A stretch of 35,019 nucleotides of DNA. Source: Clostridia bacterium (GTDB taxonomy: Bacteria > Bacillota > Clostridia > Oscillospirales > QAMX01). Location: positions 1 to 35,019 of the forward strand of contig JAFXIE010000082.1 of NCBI GenBank assembly GCA_017533425.1, in the 5' to 3' direction. How positions within the stretch are numbered: the stretch's first letter is position 1; each line of letters opens with the position of its first letter. A program made the translations under genes and the position numbers. Below, in pieces: positions 23,485-32,584 of this stretch. Under the pieces are notes generated by a model. That model did not search any database, was not told the DNA's origin, and worked only from the letters and a program-made list of their open reading frames with translations.

Positions 23485-23513
23485 ATTTTACCGCAAAGGA
23501 AATTATTTGTCAA
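23485..23513 (-). promoter_or_regulatory. Promoter of the manganese riboswitch and ATPase
   Basis: TTGACA (23508-23513), 17-base spacer, TAAAAT (23485-23490) on the minus strand. The -35 box overlaps the TGA stop of the MATE gene. Confidence 0.87.
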
Positions 23514-24856
23514 TCTTTCCCGGGAAGACTTTGGAAAAATCGCAGCGTCAGGGGAATTGCCAGCAAAAGCGTCAGCACATCGGCCACCGGCTGAGCCAGC
23601 TGCAGTCCCGGAATCCCAAAAAGGGAGGAAAGCACCACCAGCGGGAGCATCAGCATCAGTCCCTGGCGGGAAACGGCCAGCACCGAGGCGGACAGGGCAT
23701 GCCCCACCGACTGCAGCAGCATATTTGCCGGAATGATCCAGGCATTTCCGATGAAGGAAACACACTGGAAGCGCAAAGCGCCCCGGGCAATGGCTACCAC
23801 CTCCGGATCGCTCTGAAAGAGGCGGCAGAGGGGATCGGCCACGGCAAAGCCCACCGCGCCAATGCACACCAGCATCACCGCGGCATACCGCACGCAGAAG
23901 CGGAAGGCCTCGCGCACCCGCCCATAGAGCTTTGCACCGTAGGCAAAGCCGACCACCGGCTGCATACCCTGGCCAAAACCGATGAGGGCGGAGTTTGCCA
24001 CCAGCATCACGCGGCTGACAATGCCCATGGCGGCAATGGCCGCATCGCCGCCGAGACCGCCGGCCACAAAATTGAGAAAGATGCCGGATACGCTGGCAAG
24101 TCCCTGCCGGAGGAGGCTGGGGATACCGCCGCGGACGATCTCCCGCAGCATCCACCACCGGAAGCGCAGGGCAGAAAGAGCCTGCGGCAGGGCACCCGCC
24201 CTGCGGCGGGCAAGCAGCAGCACAAAAAAGCCCACCGCCTGGCCGACAGAGGTGGCGATGGCCGCCCCCTCCAGCCCGAGATCCAGCGCGAACATGCACA
24301 CGGGATCCAGCACGATGTTAACCACCGCGCCGCTGATGATGCCCACCATGGCATAGGCGGCATTGCCCTGAAAGCGCAGCTGGTTGTTGAGCACAAAGCT
24401 GCCGACGATGAAGGGAGTTCCGAGAAGAATCCACCGAAGATACTCCACCGTATAAGGTAGTATGGTCTCGGTGGAGCCAAGTATGCGCGCCAGCGGCTCC
24501 AGGAAAAGATAACCAAGAGCCATCATCACCGCAGAGACGGCCAGCGCATAGTAAAAGCCGCCGGAGGCCATGGCACGCGCCGATTTTTCATCCTTTGCCC
24601 CCAGGGCACGGGAGATATAGTTGCCCGAGCCGTGGCCGAACATGAAGGCCACCGCCTGGATGATCGCCATGTAATAAAAGACGATGCCCACCGCGCCGGT
24701 GGCCGCCGTCGAATCGAGCATACCCACAAAAAAAGTGTCCGCAAGGTTGTAGAGGCTGGTCACCAGCATGCTGATGACGGTGGGCACCGCAAGCCGCGGA
24801 ATGAGCCGCGCCACCGGGGTCTCCGTCATATATACAAGTTTTTCCTGCTGTGTCAT
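23510..24856 (-). CDS. MATE-family efflux transporter
   Basis: This 448-residue protein has twelve hydrophobic segments and the typical MATE opening RLIPRLAVPTVISMLVTSLYNLADTFFVG, plus FMFGHGSGNYISRALG and GFGQGMQPVVGFAYGAKLY in the two halves. The family exports cationic or metabolite substrates using Na+ or H+ gradients; the substrate here is unknown. AAAGGA precedes ATG 24856 by five bases. It follows the ABC exporter by 81 bases across a GC-rich hairpin without a T run, so it may be co-transcribed with it. Its stop codon lies within the promoter of the ATPase. Confidence 0.93.
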   Translation of the reverse strand: MTQQEKLVYMTETPVARLIPRLAVPTVISMLVTSLYNLADTFFVGMLDSTAATGAVGIVFYYMAIIQAVAFMFGHGSGNYISRALGAKDEKSARAMASGGFYYALAVSAVMMALGYLFLEPLARILGSTETILPYTVEYLRWILLGTPFIVGSFVLNNQLRFQGNAAYAMVGIISGAVVNIVLDPVCMFALDLGLEGAAIATSVGQAVGFFVLLLARRRAGALPQALSALRFRWWMLREIVRGGIPSLLRQGLASVSGIFLNFVAGGLGGDAAIAAMGIVSRVMLVANSALIGFGQGMQPVVGFAYGAKLYGRVREAFRFCVRYAAVMLVCIGAVGFAVADPLCRLFQSDPEVVAIARGALRFQCVSFIGNAWIIPANMLLQSVGHALSASVLAVSRQGLMLMLPLVVLSSLFGIPGLQLAQPVADVLTLLLAIPLTLRFFQSLPGKD

Positions 24857-24883
24857 AGTTTTCCTTTCGCGGCAAAGCCAGAA

Positions 24884-24915
24884 CCCCGAAGGGCGGTTTC
24901 AGCCGTTCTTCGGGG
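24884..24915 (-). other. GC-rich hairpin between the ABC exporter and MATE genes
   Basis: CCCCGAA/TTCGGGG (24909-24915 and 24884-24890 on the minus strand) with an inner GG/CC pairing. No T run follows, so it is more likely a weak pause, processing or mRNA-stability element than a terminator. Confidence 0.4.
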
Positions 24916-24937
24916 CGGGCAAAATCACTTTTTTTAC

Positions 24938-26728
24938 TTATTTCTGTGCGGTGGAGAGCTTGTAGTAGGCGCCCTGCTTTGCCATGAGCGCATCATGGGT
25001 GCCGGATTCAATAATGCCCTTGTTTCCGATGACCAGAATCTGATCGCAGTTCTTGATGGTCGAAAGCCGGTGGGCAATGATGAAGGAAGTGCGTCCCTCC
25101 AGAAGCTTTGCGATGCCCTGCTGCAGCAGGCGTTCGGTCTTGGTATCGATGGAGGAGGTCGCCTCGTCCAAAATGAGAATGGCCGGGTCGGACAGGAGGG
25201 TGCGGGCAAAGGAAATCATCTGCCGCTGCCCCTGGGAAAGGCTTCCGCCCCGCTCGCTGACCTCGGTGTAATAGCCGTTGGGCATCTTGGAGATAAAGTC
25301 GTGGGCGCAGACGGCCTTGGCCGCCGCCACGATCTCCTCCTCCGTCGCATCCAGCTTACCGTAGCGGATATTGTCCAGAATGGTGCCGGAGAAGATGAAG
25401 GAATCCTGCATCATGATACCGAGCTGCCGCCGTAGGCTGTTGAGGGTGACCTCCGAGACGCCGTAGGGGCGCACGCCGCTGCCATCCTCCGCATAGAGAT
25501 CAATGCGGCCGCTTTCGATATCGTAGAACCGGCTGATGAGATTGACCACCGTGGTCTTTCCTGCGCCGGTTTCGCCCACCAGGGCGATGCTCTCGCCGGG
25601 CTTGACGTGCAGATTGAAATTCTCCAGAATGTGAATGCCCGGCTCATAGCCGAAGGTCACATCGGTAAAGGCCAGCTCGCCGGTCAGCTTGGGAAGCTCC
25701 ACGGCGTCGGGCGCATCGTCAATATCCACCGGCTCATCCAGGGTCTCCATAATGCGCTCAAGATAGGCGAGGTTATTGACAAAATCGTTGTAGATGTTGG
25801 CAAGGTTGGTGATGGGGCCCCAGAAGCGGTTGACATAGTCGCCCATGGCCATGATGACGCCGAAGGAGACCATGGAGCCGGACAGCCAGTAAACGCCCGT
25901 CACATACAGGAAGCAGAAGACCGTCTGGGTGACAAACTGGGAGGTGAACCAAACGGAATGGGAGATGTAGAGGGCGCGCAGCCACTCACGCCGGCAGGCG
26001 TTGGAAAGGCGCTCCATGATGCTCTTGTTCTCCTCCTGACGGGAGAAGAGCTGGGAAACGCGCACGCCGTCGATGGACTCCGCAAGGAATGCATTGTAGT
26101 TGGCGCTCTTGTTGGATACGCGCTGCCAGGATTTGCGCTGAAGGGGCTTGATGAGGAAAATAAAGAAGAGGAAGAGGGGCAGGCCGGCAATAATGACCAG
26201 CGAGAGGCGGACATTGGTCATGAACATGAAGATGGCGATGAGCACAAGACCGGTCAGCTCGATGATGGTGTTGACGATGCCGTTTGTGAGGATGTTCGAG
26301 ACGGAGTTAACGTAGTTGATGACGCGCACGAGGATCTTTCCCGCCGGGCGGCTGTCATAATAGGCAAAGGGCAGCCGCTGCAGATGGGCAAAGAGATCCC
26401 GGCGGATGTCGCAGATGATGTAGTTGGACACATGGGCCATCAGGCGGCCGCGCACCACCACAAGCCCGAGGATGAGAGCCGTTGCGGCGATATTGAGCAG
26501 CGCCAGCAGCCCCACAAGCTTCAGATCCTTGTTCGGGATGGCGATGTCCAGCGTCCACTGGAGGATCTTGGTGCCGAGAAGGCTCAGGCACCAGGTCACT
26601 GCACTGATGAGAAGCGCAATGACCATCTTCCAGGCATAGGGCTTAACGTAAACAAGAACGCGCTTTAAGTGGGAAAGTTGAAATGGGGCTTCCAATTCTT
26701 CATCGACGTCAAACTTGTTGCGTGCCAT
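24938..26728 (-). CDS. ABC exporter half-transporter, canonical Walker B, degenerate signature
   Basis: This 596-residue fused permease-ATPase has six transmembrane helices in the first ~330 residues. The nucleotide-binding domain carries GETGAGKTT (about 383), signature LSQGQ (about 496, deviating from LSGGQ) and ILILDEATSS with the catalytic glutamate (about 517-526). Its start overlaps the stop of the partner gene (TAATG), as expected for an obligate heterodimer. In the dimer the intact site pairs this protein's Walker B with the partner's LSGGQ. Substrate is unknown; multidrug or peptide export is typical. The stop is TAA. Confidence 0.93.
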   Translation of the reverse strand: MARNKFDVDEELEAPFQLSHLKRVLVYVKPYAWKMVIALLISAVTWCLSLLGTKILQWTLDIAIPNKDLKLVGLLALLNIAATALILGLVVVRGRLMAHVSNYIICDIRRDLFAHLQRLPFAYYDSRPAGKILVRVINYVNSVSNILTNGIVNTIIELTGLVLIAIFMFMTNVRLSLVIIAGLPLFLFFIFLIKPLQRKSWQRVSNKSANYNAFLAESIDGVRVSQLFSRQEENKSIMERLSNACRREWLRALYISHSVWFTSQFVTQTVFCFLYVTGVYWLSGSMVSFGVIMAMGDYVNRFWGPITNLANIYNDFVNNLAYLERIMETLDEPVDIDDAPDAVELPKLTGELAFTDVTFGYEPGIHILENFNLHVKPGESIALVGETGAGKTTVVNLISRFYDIESGRIDLYAEDGSGVRPYGVSEVTLNSLRRQLGIMMQDSFIFSGTILDNIRYGKLDATEEEIVAAAKAVCAHDFISKMPNGYYTEVSERGGSLSQGQRQMISFARTLLSDPAILILDEATSSIDTKTERLLQQGIAKLLEGRTSFIIAHRLSTIKNCDQILVIGNKGIIESGTHDALMAKQGAYYKLSTAQK

Positions 26729-28473
26729 TACGCTTCACCTCCTTCCGTATCGGAGATGCCTTGCTGCAGGCAGTAGGTTTCGTAATAATAGCCACGGTTG
26801 CGGAGAAGCTCCTCATGGGTGCCGCGCTCCGTGATGCGTCCCTGCTCCAGGATGAGGATCTCGTCGGCATCCCGGACGGAGGAAATGCGCTGGCCGATGA
26901 TGATCTTTGCGCATGCAAAGGGAAGCTCCCGAAGCTGCTGCTGGATGTAGAACTCCGTTTCCATATCCAGGGCGGAGGTGGTATCATCCAGCACCAGGAC
27001 AGAGGGCTGCACCGCCAGGGCGCGAGCCAGGGCGATGCGCTGCTTCTGTCCGCCCGAAAGGCCGACGCCGCGCTCGCCGATGATGGTATCATATCCTTCC
27101 GGCAGCTTGCGGATAAAGTCATCCGCGCCGGCTCTGCGGGCAAAATCGTAGACCTCTTCCTCGCTCAGCGCGGTGTTGCCGAAGGCGATATTGCCCTCCA
27201 CCGTGTCAGAGAAGAGGAAAACATCCTGCGTCGCGCAGCCGATACCGCGGCGCAGCTGCGTAAGCTTCCATTTCCGCACATCGCAGCCGTCCACATATAC
27301 CGCGCCCTCCTTGGCATCGAGGAAGCGGCCCAGCAGGTTAATGACGGTGGTCTTGCCGCTGCCTGTGGGGCCCATGATGGCCAGGGTCTTACCCGGCTCG
27401 AGCTTAAAGCTCAGATCCTTGACGATCTCGTGGCCGTCATAGGAGAAGCCGACATTACGGAACTCGATGTTGCCGATCATTTTTTCGTGATCTTCCGCAT
27501 CCTCCGCATCCTTGATGTTGGAATTTGCGTAGTAGATCTCCATGATCTTGTTGGCCGAGGTGCCGAAGCGCTGGAGATCATTGATCATGGTTCCAAGGTT
27601 TCGCATGGGGTTTGCCAGCGCCCAGGACATTCCGGTAAAGATGGTCATCTCACCGGCAGAGATCTCGCCGAGGATGACAAAAACCGCACCGAGGGAGATG
27701 GTGGTGATGCCGAGGAAGCTGGCCACGCCCTCGATGATGGGATAAAAACGCAGCCAGGTGCGGTTGATATCGAGGTTAATATCACGGTATTCGATATTGC
27801 AGACCTCAAAGCGATCCTTTTCATATTCTTCCCGGGCAAAGGCCTTGACCACGCGGTTGCCGGAGATATTTTCCTGCGCCGCGGTGTTCATATAGGCCTG
27901 CTTGTCGCGAGCCTGGATAAATTTCGGACCAACACGCTTGGAATAGAAGCTGGTCACGAGAAGCAGCGCCGGAAGGAGCGCCAGAAGACAGAGGGTCAGC
28001 TTCCAGTTGGTGAAAAAGAACATGGTGAGCGTCGCCACAAAGAGGGTCACGCTGTCAATGGTCGTATAGGTCAGATAGGCAATAAAATGGCGGCACATAT
28101 CCAGGTCGGGGGACATGCGGGTCATAATGTCACCGGTTCTGTTATGGCGGAAGAAATCCGAATCGAGATACTGGATTTTGTCATAGAGATATGTACGCAG
28201 ATGGGACAGTGAGCTCTGGGAGGCATACTCCAGGGACATTGCCATAAAGTAGCGCAGGCTCTGGCGCAGCTGTTCCGCACAGAACATGACGGCAAGAATG
28301 CCCAGCAGCGGCTCCGGATTCTGTGCGACGATGACCTCATCCACAAGCCGCGCAGAGAATTTCGGATTGATGAGCATCATCATACTCGTCGCAAAGCTCA
28401 GGAACAGTCCAACATAAAGCCAGGGCTTATACTTTTTGTCCACAGTATCAAAAATCCATTTCAACTGGAACAT
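26728..28473 (-). CDS. ABC exporter half-transporter, canonical signature, degenerate Walker B
   Basis: This 581-residue fused permease-ATPase has Walker A GPTGSGKTT (about 366), signature LSGGQ (about 473) and VLVLDDTTSALD, where aspartate replaces the catalytic glutamate (about 494). This is the degenerate-site pattern of heterodimeric exporters and complements the downstream partner. ATG 28473 is selected because AAAGGATGG precedes it and the homologous region begins at MFQLKWIFD; the frame stays open for 27 more codons upstream through palindromic non-coding DNA. The two genes form one transcription unit and overlap by TAATG. Confidence 0.93.
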   Translation of the reverse strand: MFQLKWIFDTVDKKYKPWLYVGLFLSFATSMMMLINPKFSARLVDEVIVAQNPEPLLGILAVMFCAEQLRQSLRYFMAMSLEYASQSSLSHLRTYLYDKIQYLDSDFFRHNRTGDIMTRMSPDLDMCRHFIAYLTYTTIDSVTLFVATLTMFFFTNWKLTLCLLALLPALLLVTSFYSKRVGPKFIQARDKQAYMNTAAQENISGNRVVKAFAREEYEKDRFEVCNIEYRDINLDINRTWLRFYPIIEGVASFLGITTISLGAVFVILGEISAGEMTIFTGMSWALANPMRNLGTMINDLQRFGTSANKIMEIYYANSNIKDAEDAEDHEKMIGNIEFRNVGFSYDGHEIVKDLSFKLEPGKTLAIMGPTGSGKTTVINLLGRFLDAKEGAVYVDGCDVRKWKLTQLRRGIGCATQDVFLFSDTVEGNIAFGNTALSEEEVYDFARRAGADDFIRKLPEGYDTIIGERGVGLSGGQKQRIALARALAVQPSVLVLDDTTSALDMETEFYIQQQLRELPFACAKIIIGQRISSVRDADEILILEQGRITERGTHEELLRNRGYYYETYCLQQGISDTEGGEA

Positions 28474-28512
28474 AGGCGGCCCATCCTTTCTATTGCTTTC
28501 TTTTTGCGTATT

Positions 28513-28588
28513 ATGACGGATTTTTTCAAAAATAGATATGTGCATCCTGCACAAAGGCTTACGCCTTCATTCCACATATTTCCGTCAT
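28513..28588. repeat. Nested inverted repeats upstream of the ABC exporter operon
   Basis: Outer arms ATGACGGA/TCCGTCAT (28513-28520/28581-28588), inner arms ATATGTG/CACATAT (28536-28542/28573-28579), and two hairpins within: GTGCA-TCC-TGCAC (28540-28552) and AAGGC-TTAC-GCCTT (28554-28567). The element lies in the leader or promoter region of the exporter. I found no convincing -10/-35 pair here. Confidence 0.65.
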
Positions 28589-28600
28589 GTTGACGCATAT

Positions 28601-28633
28601 AAAAATCCCCGCCCGTATCGGGCAGGGATTTTT
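28601..28633 (-). terminator. Terminator after metK
   Basis: AAAAATCCCTGCCCG-ATA-CGGGCGGGGATTTTT on the minus strand: a GC-rich stem (one G-T pair) with flanking A and T runs, directly after the metK stop at 28642. Confidence 0.93.
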
Positions 28634-28641
28634 GGCATAAA

Positions 28642-29826
28642 TTACAGGCCGAGAGCCGCCTTCAGGGCGTCCACCTTGTCGGTGCGCTCCCAGGGGGCGT
28701 GCAGATCCTCGCGACCCATGTGGCCGTAGGCTGCGAGCTTGCGGTAAATGGGACGGCGGAGATCGAGGGTATCGATAATGCCTGCGGGGCGCAGCTCAAA
28801 GACCTTTTCGATGGCAGCCGAGAGGGCTTCATCCGAAACCTTGCCGGTACCGAAGGTATCCGCCATGACGGAAACGGGCTTTGCAACGCCGATGGCATAG
28901 GCAATCTGAATCTCACAGCGGGAGGCAAGCCCGGCGGCAACGACATTCTTTGCCACATAGCGGGCGGCATAGGAGGCGCTGCGATCCACCTTGGTGGGAT
29001 CCTTACCGGAGAAGGCACCGCCGCCGTGGCGGGCATAGCCGCCGTAGGTGTCAACGATGATCTTACGGCCGGTCAGACCGCTGTCACCCTGGGGACCGCC
29101 GATGACAAAGCGGCCGGTGGGATTGACATAGATTTTCATGCCCTCGCGGGAAAGCAGCGCGGGCAGGGTGGGAAGAATGACCTCGCGGATGATGTCCTCG
29201 CGGATGGTATCCAGGGAAACATCGGGGGCGTGCTGGCTGGAAACGACAACGGTATCCACCGCCACGGGAACGCCGTCCTCATAGGCAATGGTGACCTGGG
29301 TCTTTCCGTCGGGACGCAGATAGGGCAGCTTGCCGTTCTTGCGTACCTCGGTGAGCTTCATGGCCATCTTCTGCGCCAGCGCAATGGGCAGCGGCATGAG
29401 CTCGCGGGTCTCATCGCAGGCATAGCCAAACATCATGCCCTGATCGCCGGCGCCGATGGAATTGTAATAATCCTCATCCCCCGCCTTGTGCTCCAGGGCG
29501 CGGTTGACGCCCATGGCAATATCGCCGGACTGCTCGTCAATGGAGGTGACAACGGCGCAGGTGTTGCCGTCAAAGCCGTACTTTGCGCGGTCATAGCCGA
29601 TATCCAGCACGACAGAGCGGGCAATGCCGGAAATATCCACATAGCAGTCGGCGGTGATCTCGCCCATAATATTGATCAGCCCGGTGGTGCAGGTGGTTTC
29701 GCAGGCAACGCGGGCATAGGGATCCTTCTCTAAAATAGCATCCAGAACGGCATCCGAAATCTGGTCGCAGATCTTATCGGGATGTCCTTCCGTCACGGAT
29801 TCGGAGGTAAAAAGTTTTCTTGCCAT
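28642..29826 (-). CDS. metK: S-adenosylmethionine synthetase (internal start within the prmC-metK frame)
   Basis: From ATG 29826 the frame encodes a full 394-residue Met[25 protein letters not shown] at the N terminus, [29 protein letters not shown], and the usual C terminus. It makes SAM from methionine and ATP in the cytoplasm. A strong AAAGGAG (29834-29840) sits 7 bases before this ATG, so independent initiation is very likely even though no stop separates it from prmC. Whether the protein is made alone, fused, or both cannot be decided from sequence. Ends at a strong terminator. Confidence 0.92.
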   Translation of the reverse strand: MARKLFTSESVTEGHPDKICDQISDAVLDAILEKDPYARVACETTCTTGLINIMGEITADCYVDISGIARSVVLDIGYDRAKYGFDGNTCAVVTSIDEQSGDIAMGVNRALEHKAGDEDYYNSIGAGDQGMMFGYACDETRELMPLPIALAQKMAMKLTEVRKNGKLPYLRPDGKTQVTIAYEDGVPVAVDTVVVSSQHAPDVSLDTIREDIIREVILPTLPALLSREGMKIYVNPTGRFVIGGPQGDSGLTGRKIIVDTYGGYARHGGGAFSGKDPTKVDRSASYAARYVAKNVVAAGLASRCEIQIAYAIGVAKPVSVMADTFGTGKVSDEALSAAIEKVFELRPAGIIDTLDLRRPIYRKLAAYGHMGREDLHAPWERTDKVDALKAALGL

Positions 29827-30708
29827 GATTTTACTCCTTTGGTTCATCGTTTCTATTGCGCTTGCAGGCCTTCGGGCCGAGATCACCCGGTCGATGCCCG
29901 CAGTATCCTTAACTGTTCTGATATCCCGGTATCCGGCGGCATGGCAAAGCCGTGCCACCGCCTCCGCCTCGCCGAGGCCGCATTCCATCACCAGCAGACC
30001 GCCGGGCTTGAGCGCGGAGAACACCGCCGCCGGGATGCAGCGGTAGAATTCCAGTCCTTCCTCCTCCCCCACCAGAGCCAGCCGGGGCTCAAAAGCCCGG
30101 ACGGAAGGATCCAGCCGAAGGTATTCCGCCTCCGGGATGTAGGGCGGATTGGAAAGGACAAAATCAAATGCGCCGCACTCCTCCCGGGGGATGCGGGCAT
30201 CCCTGCACTCGCAGGAAAAGCAGCCGGACGGAAGATGCCGCCGGGCGTTTTGCTCCGCCACGCGCAGTGCCGCCGGGGAAATATCGGATAAAATCACCCG
30301 GGCATCCAGGCACTTTGCCGCCGCAATGCCGATACAGCCGCTGCCGCAGCAAAGATCCAGTATGTGCTGCCCGCGCATTTTGCCCGCGCTACGCAGCACC
30401 TCTTCCACCAGCACCTCGGTATCTGCCCGGGGGATGAGCACATCCTCCGTTACCGTAAGGCCGAGGCCGAAAAATTCCCATTCGCCGCAGATGTAGGCCG
30501 CCGGCTTTCCCGCAAGGCGCTCGAAGAACATGCGATCCAGTCTCTCACGCTCTACCGGGGAAAGCTCTCGCTCCCGCAGGGAATAAAATTCGTCATAATC
30601 CGCACCGAGGCCGGCACAGAGCATGGCCCGCGCCTCCACCGCGGCGCCGGAAATTCCGGCATCGCAGAGCCTTTTTTCCGCCGTGCGGAAATATTCACCC
30701 GCCGTCAA
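28642..30708 (-). CDS. prmC: Continuous prmC-metK reading frame (release factor methyltransferase fused to SAM synthetase)
   Basis: The frame from TTG 30708 (GGGGAGG eight bases upstream) encodes a complete PrmC in codons 1-294: an N-terminal helical domain, [12 protein letters not shown] (SAM-binding motif, about 118-129), and [12 protein letters not shown] with the catalytic NPPY near 184. PrmC methylates the glutamine of the GGQ motif in RF1 and RF2. Where a stop is expected (after [13 protein letters not shown]), the frame runs on through [12 protein letters not shown] into MetK with none, giving a possible 688-residue fusion. The +1 frame has both TAG and TGA in this joint, so one lost or gained base, real or from assembly, could explain it. 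The pairing is functionally apt, since MetK makes PrmC's cofactor. Confidence 0.75.
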   Translation of the reverse strand: MTAGEYFRTAEKRLCDAGISGAAVEARAMLCAGLGADYDEFYSLRERELSPVERERLDRMFFERLAGKPAAYICGEWEFFGLGLTVTEDVLIPRADTEVLVEEVLRSAGKMRGQHILDLCCGSGCIGIAAAKCLDARVILSDISPAALRVAEQNARRHLPSGCFSCECRDARIPREECGAFDFVLSNPPYIPEAEYLRLDPSVRAFEPRLALVGEEEGLEFYRCIPAAVFSALKPGGLLVMECGLGEAEAVARLCHAAGYRDIRTVKDTAGIDRVISARRPASAIETMNQRSKIMARKLFTSESVTEGHPDKICDQISDAVLDAILEKDPYARVACETTCTTGLINIMGEITADCYVDISGIARSVVLDIGYDRAKYGFDGNTCAVVTSIDEQSGDIAMGVNRALEHKAGDEDYYNSIGAGDQGMMFGYACDETRELMPLPIALAQKMAMKLTEVRKNGKLPYLRPDGKTQVTIAYEDGVPVAVDTVVVSSQHAPDVSLDTIREDIIREVILPTLPALLSREGMKIYVNPTGRFVIGGPQGDSGLTGRKIIVDTYGGYARHGGGAFSGKDPTKVDRSASYAARYVAKNVVAAGLASRCEIQIAYAIGVAKPVSVMADTFGTGKVSDEALSAAIEKVFELRPAGIIDTLDLRRPIYRKLAAYGHMGREDLHAPWERTDKVDALKAALGL

Positions 30709-30744
30709 GGCCTTCGCCTCCCCTCGGACGGTTTTCTTGCTTTA

Positions 30745-31668
30745 TTATACACCCAAAGCTTTGGCCTTGGCAACATCTTTTGAGATCTGTGCCGCAAGTT
30801 CGGAAAGATCGGCAAATTTCATCACCGGCCGAAGGTACTTTTTGAACCAGATGCGGATTTCCGCGCCGTAAAGCTCCGCCGCCGTATCGATAAGATGGGT
30901 TTCGATGGTGATATCCTCCCGGCTGTCCACCGTGGGACGGGTGCCGATATTGGTTACCGAGGGATACCGGCTTCCGTCCGCAAGCTCGGTCACCGTGGCA
31001 TAAACGCCCGCCAGCGGCAGGGCGATTTTATCATCCAGCTGCAGGTTTGCCGTGGGAAAATGCATACGGCGACCCACCCGCTGGCCGTGGCCGACAAGGC
31101 CGGTCATCATATGGGGGTGTCCGAGGAGGCGCTCCGCGCTCTCCATGTCGCCTATGGCAAGGCAGTTTCGCACCCGGGTGGAGCTTACCGGCGCATCCTC
31201 CTCCGTCACCGGGGCAACGAGGGAAAAAGCCAGGTTTCGCGCCCTGCAAAGGCGCTCCATCAGGGCGGCATCTCCCCGGCCGCCGGCACCGAAGGTATAA
31301 TTTGCGCCCACAGTGACGCCCACGGCCTTCAGCTCGCCGCAGATGACCCGATCGACAAAGTCCTCCGGGCTCATCGCAGCCACGGAATAATCAAAGGGCA
31401 GGCAAAGGGTTCGCGATATGCCGCACACCCGCTCCGCAAGGAAGGCTCTGTCCTGCGGCGCCGAAAGCAGAGGGGGCGGCACCTGGCCGCAGAAGGCGGC
31501 AGGATGGCGGTCAAAGGTGATGGCCGCCGGAGAGGCCTCCAGCTCGCGAGCCTGGGCCTGCACCCGGGAAAGCAGCGCCGCATGGCCGCGGTGTACGCCG
31601 TCAAAAAAGCCCAGCGCAACGCACAGCCGCGCCGGCATCTCCCGGCTGCCCCGTAAAATCGTATACAT
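30745..31668 (-). CDS. ribF: Bifunctional riboflavin kinase/FAD synthetase
   Basis: This 307-residue protein has an N-terminal nucleotidyltransferase domain (ALGFFDGVHRGHAAL with the HxGH-type motif, later VSSTRVRNCLAIGDM) and a C-terminal flavokinase domain (about 180-307: GLVGHGQRVGRRMHFPTANLQ, ETHLIDTAAELYGAEIRIWFKKYLRP). It converts riboflavin to FMN and then FAD. It follows truB by five bases, the conserved arrangement in Firmicutes. Stop TAA; prmC begins 36 bases later, so co-transcription is likely. Confidence 0.95.
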   Translation of the reverse strand: MYTILRGSREMPARLCVALGFFDGVHRGHAALLSRVQAQARELEASPAAITFDRHPAAFCGQVPPPLLSAPQDRAFLAERVCGISRTLCLPFDYSVAAMSPEDFVDRVICGELKAVGVTVGANYTFGAGGRGDAALMERLCRARNLAFSLVAPVTEEDAPVSSTRVRNCLAIGDMESAERLLGHPHMMTGLVGHGQRVGRRMHFPTANLQLDDKIALPLAGVYATVTELADGSRYPSVTNIGTRPTVDSREDITIETHLIDTAAELYGAEIRIWFKKYLRPVMKFADLSELAAQISKDVAKAKALGV

Positions 31669-31673
31669 GGCCT

Positions 31674-32576
31674 TTATGCCTCTTCCTCAATTTCGCAAAA
31701 GCTCTTCTCGCACCAAAGCTCGCTGCCCTTCAGGCAGCCCAGGCCGAGAAATTCACGCTCCCCGCGCACCCGCATGAGCACACCCTCGGAAAGACCCTCG
31801 GGCAGCTGCCGCTTCCAGACCGGGGCGCCATGGCGGAAGCGCCACTCCCCTTCCCCGGAAATTTCGCAGAGGGGCAGGTGGTAAAAGGCGCTCTCGGTGG
31901 GTCGCAGGATCTCCTCAAAGCGGCCGCTCTCGCAGATTTCGCGCAGCATATCCAGCGTATAGGCATCCTCCGCGCAGAATCCGCCGCATTTGGTGCGCCG
32001 CAGGGCGCTCATCACGCCGCCGCAGCCAAGCCGCTGTCCCACATCGTGGCACAGGGTGCGGATATAGGTTCCCTTGGAGCAATCCACCCGGATGTTCCAG
32101 CGGTTTTCGCCGGCCTCTCCGAGGATCTCCAGCCCGTGAATGGTCACGCGGCGGGGCTCGCGCTCCACAACGATGCCCTCGCGGGCGTAATCATAGAGCC
32201 GCCTTCCGTCCTTCTGGAGGGCGGAATACATGGGCGGGATCTGATCGATCTGTCCTGTGAAGGCCGCCAGGGCCTCCCGCAGCTCGTCCTCCCCGCATTG
32301 CACCGGGGCGGTGCGCAGAATATTCCCCGTGGTGTCCTGGGTATCGGTTTCCACCCCGAGGGTAAGCTCGGCAATATACTGCTTGGGGGAATCGGCCACA
32401 AAATCCGCCGCCCGGGTTGCCCGGCCGATGCAGATGGGCAGAACGCCGGTGGCCATGGGGTCAAGGGTTCCGGTATGGCCGATTTTTCGGATGCCCGAAA
32501 GACGCCGCAGCACCGAAATGACGGTGTGGGAGGTCATCCCCTCCGGCTTGTCCACGGGCAGAATACCCGAAATCAT
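31674..32576 (-). CDS. truB: tRNA pseudouridine-55 synthase
   Basis: This 300-residue protein has GILPVDKPEGMTSH at the N terminus and HTGTLDPMATGVLPI with catalytic Asp39, the TruB hallmark; YIRTLCHDVGQRLG follows near 170-183. It makes pseudouridine 55 in the T-loop of tRNAs. It sits 8 bases after nrnA in the conserved infB-rbfA-nrnA-truB-ribF cluster. Complete, TAA stop. Confidence 0.96.
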   Translation of the reverse strand: MISGILPVDKPEGMTSHTVISVLRRLSGIRKIGHTGTLDPMATGVLPICIGRATRAADFVADSPKQYIAELTLGVETDTQDTTGNILRTAPVQCGEDELREALAAFTGQIDQIPPMYSALQKDGRRLYDYAREGIVVEREPRRVTIHGLEILGEAGENRWNIRVDCSKGTYIRTLCHDVGQRLGCGGVMSALRRTKCGGFCAEDAYTLDMLREICESGRFEEILRPTESAFYHLPLCEISGEGEWRFRHGAPVWKRQLPEGLSEGVLMRVRGEREFLGLGCLKGSELWCEKSFCEIEEEA

Positions 32577-32584
32577 GGGTGTAT

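Noticed and set aside
28474-28600. Promoter for the ABC exporter
   Set aside because: A CATAAT-like -10 exists on the minus strand but no acceptable -35 at 16-18 bases, unlike the other promoters in this window, so none is called.
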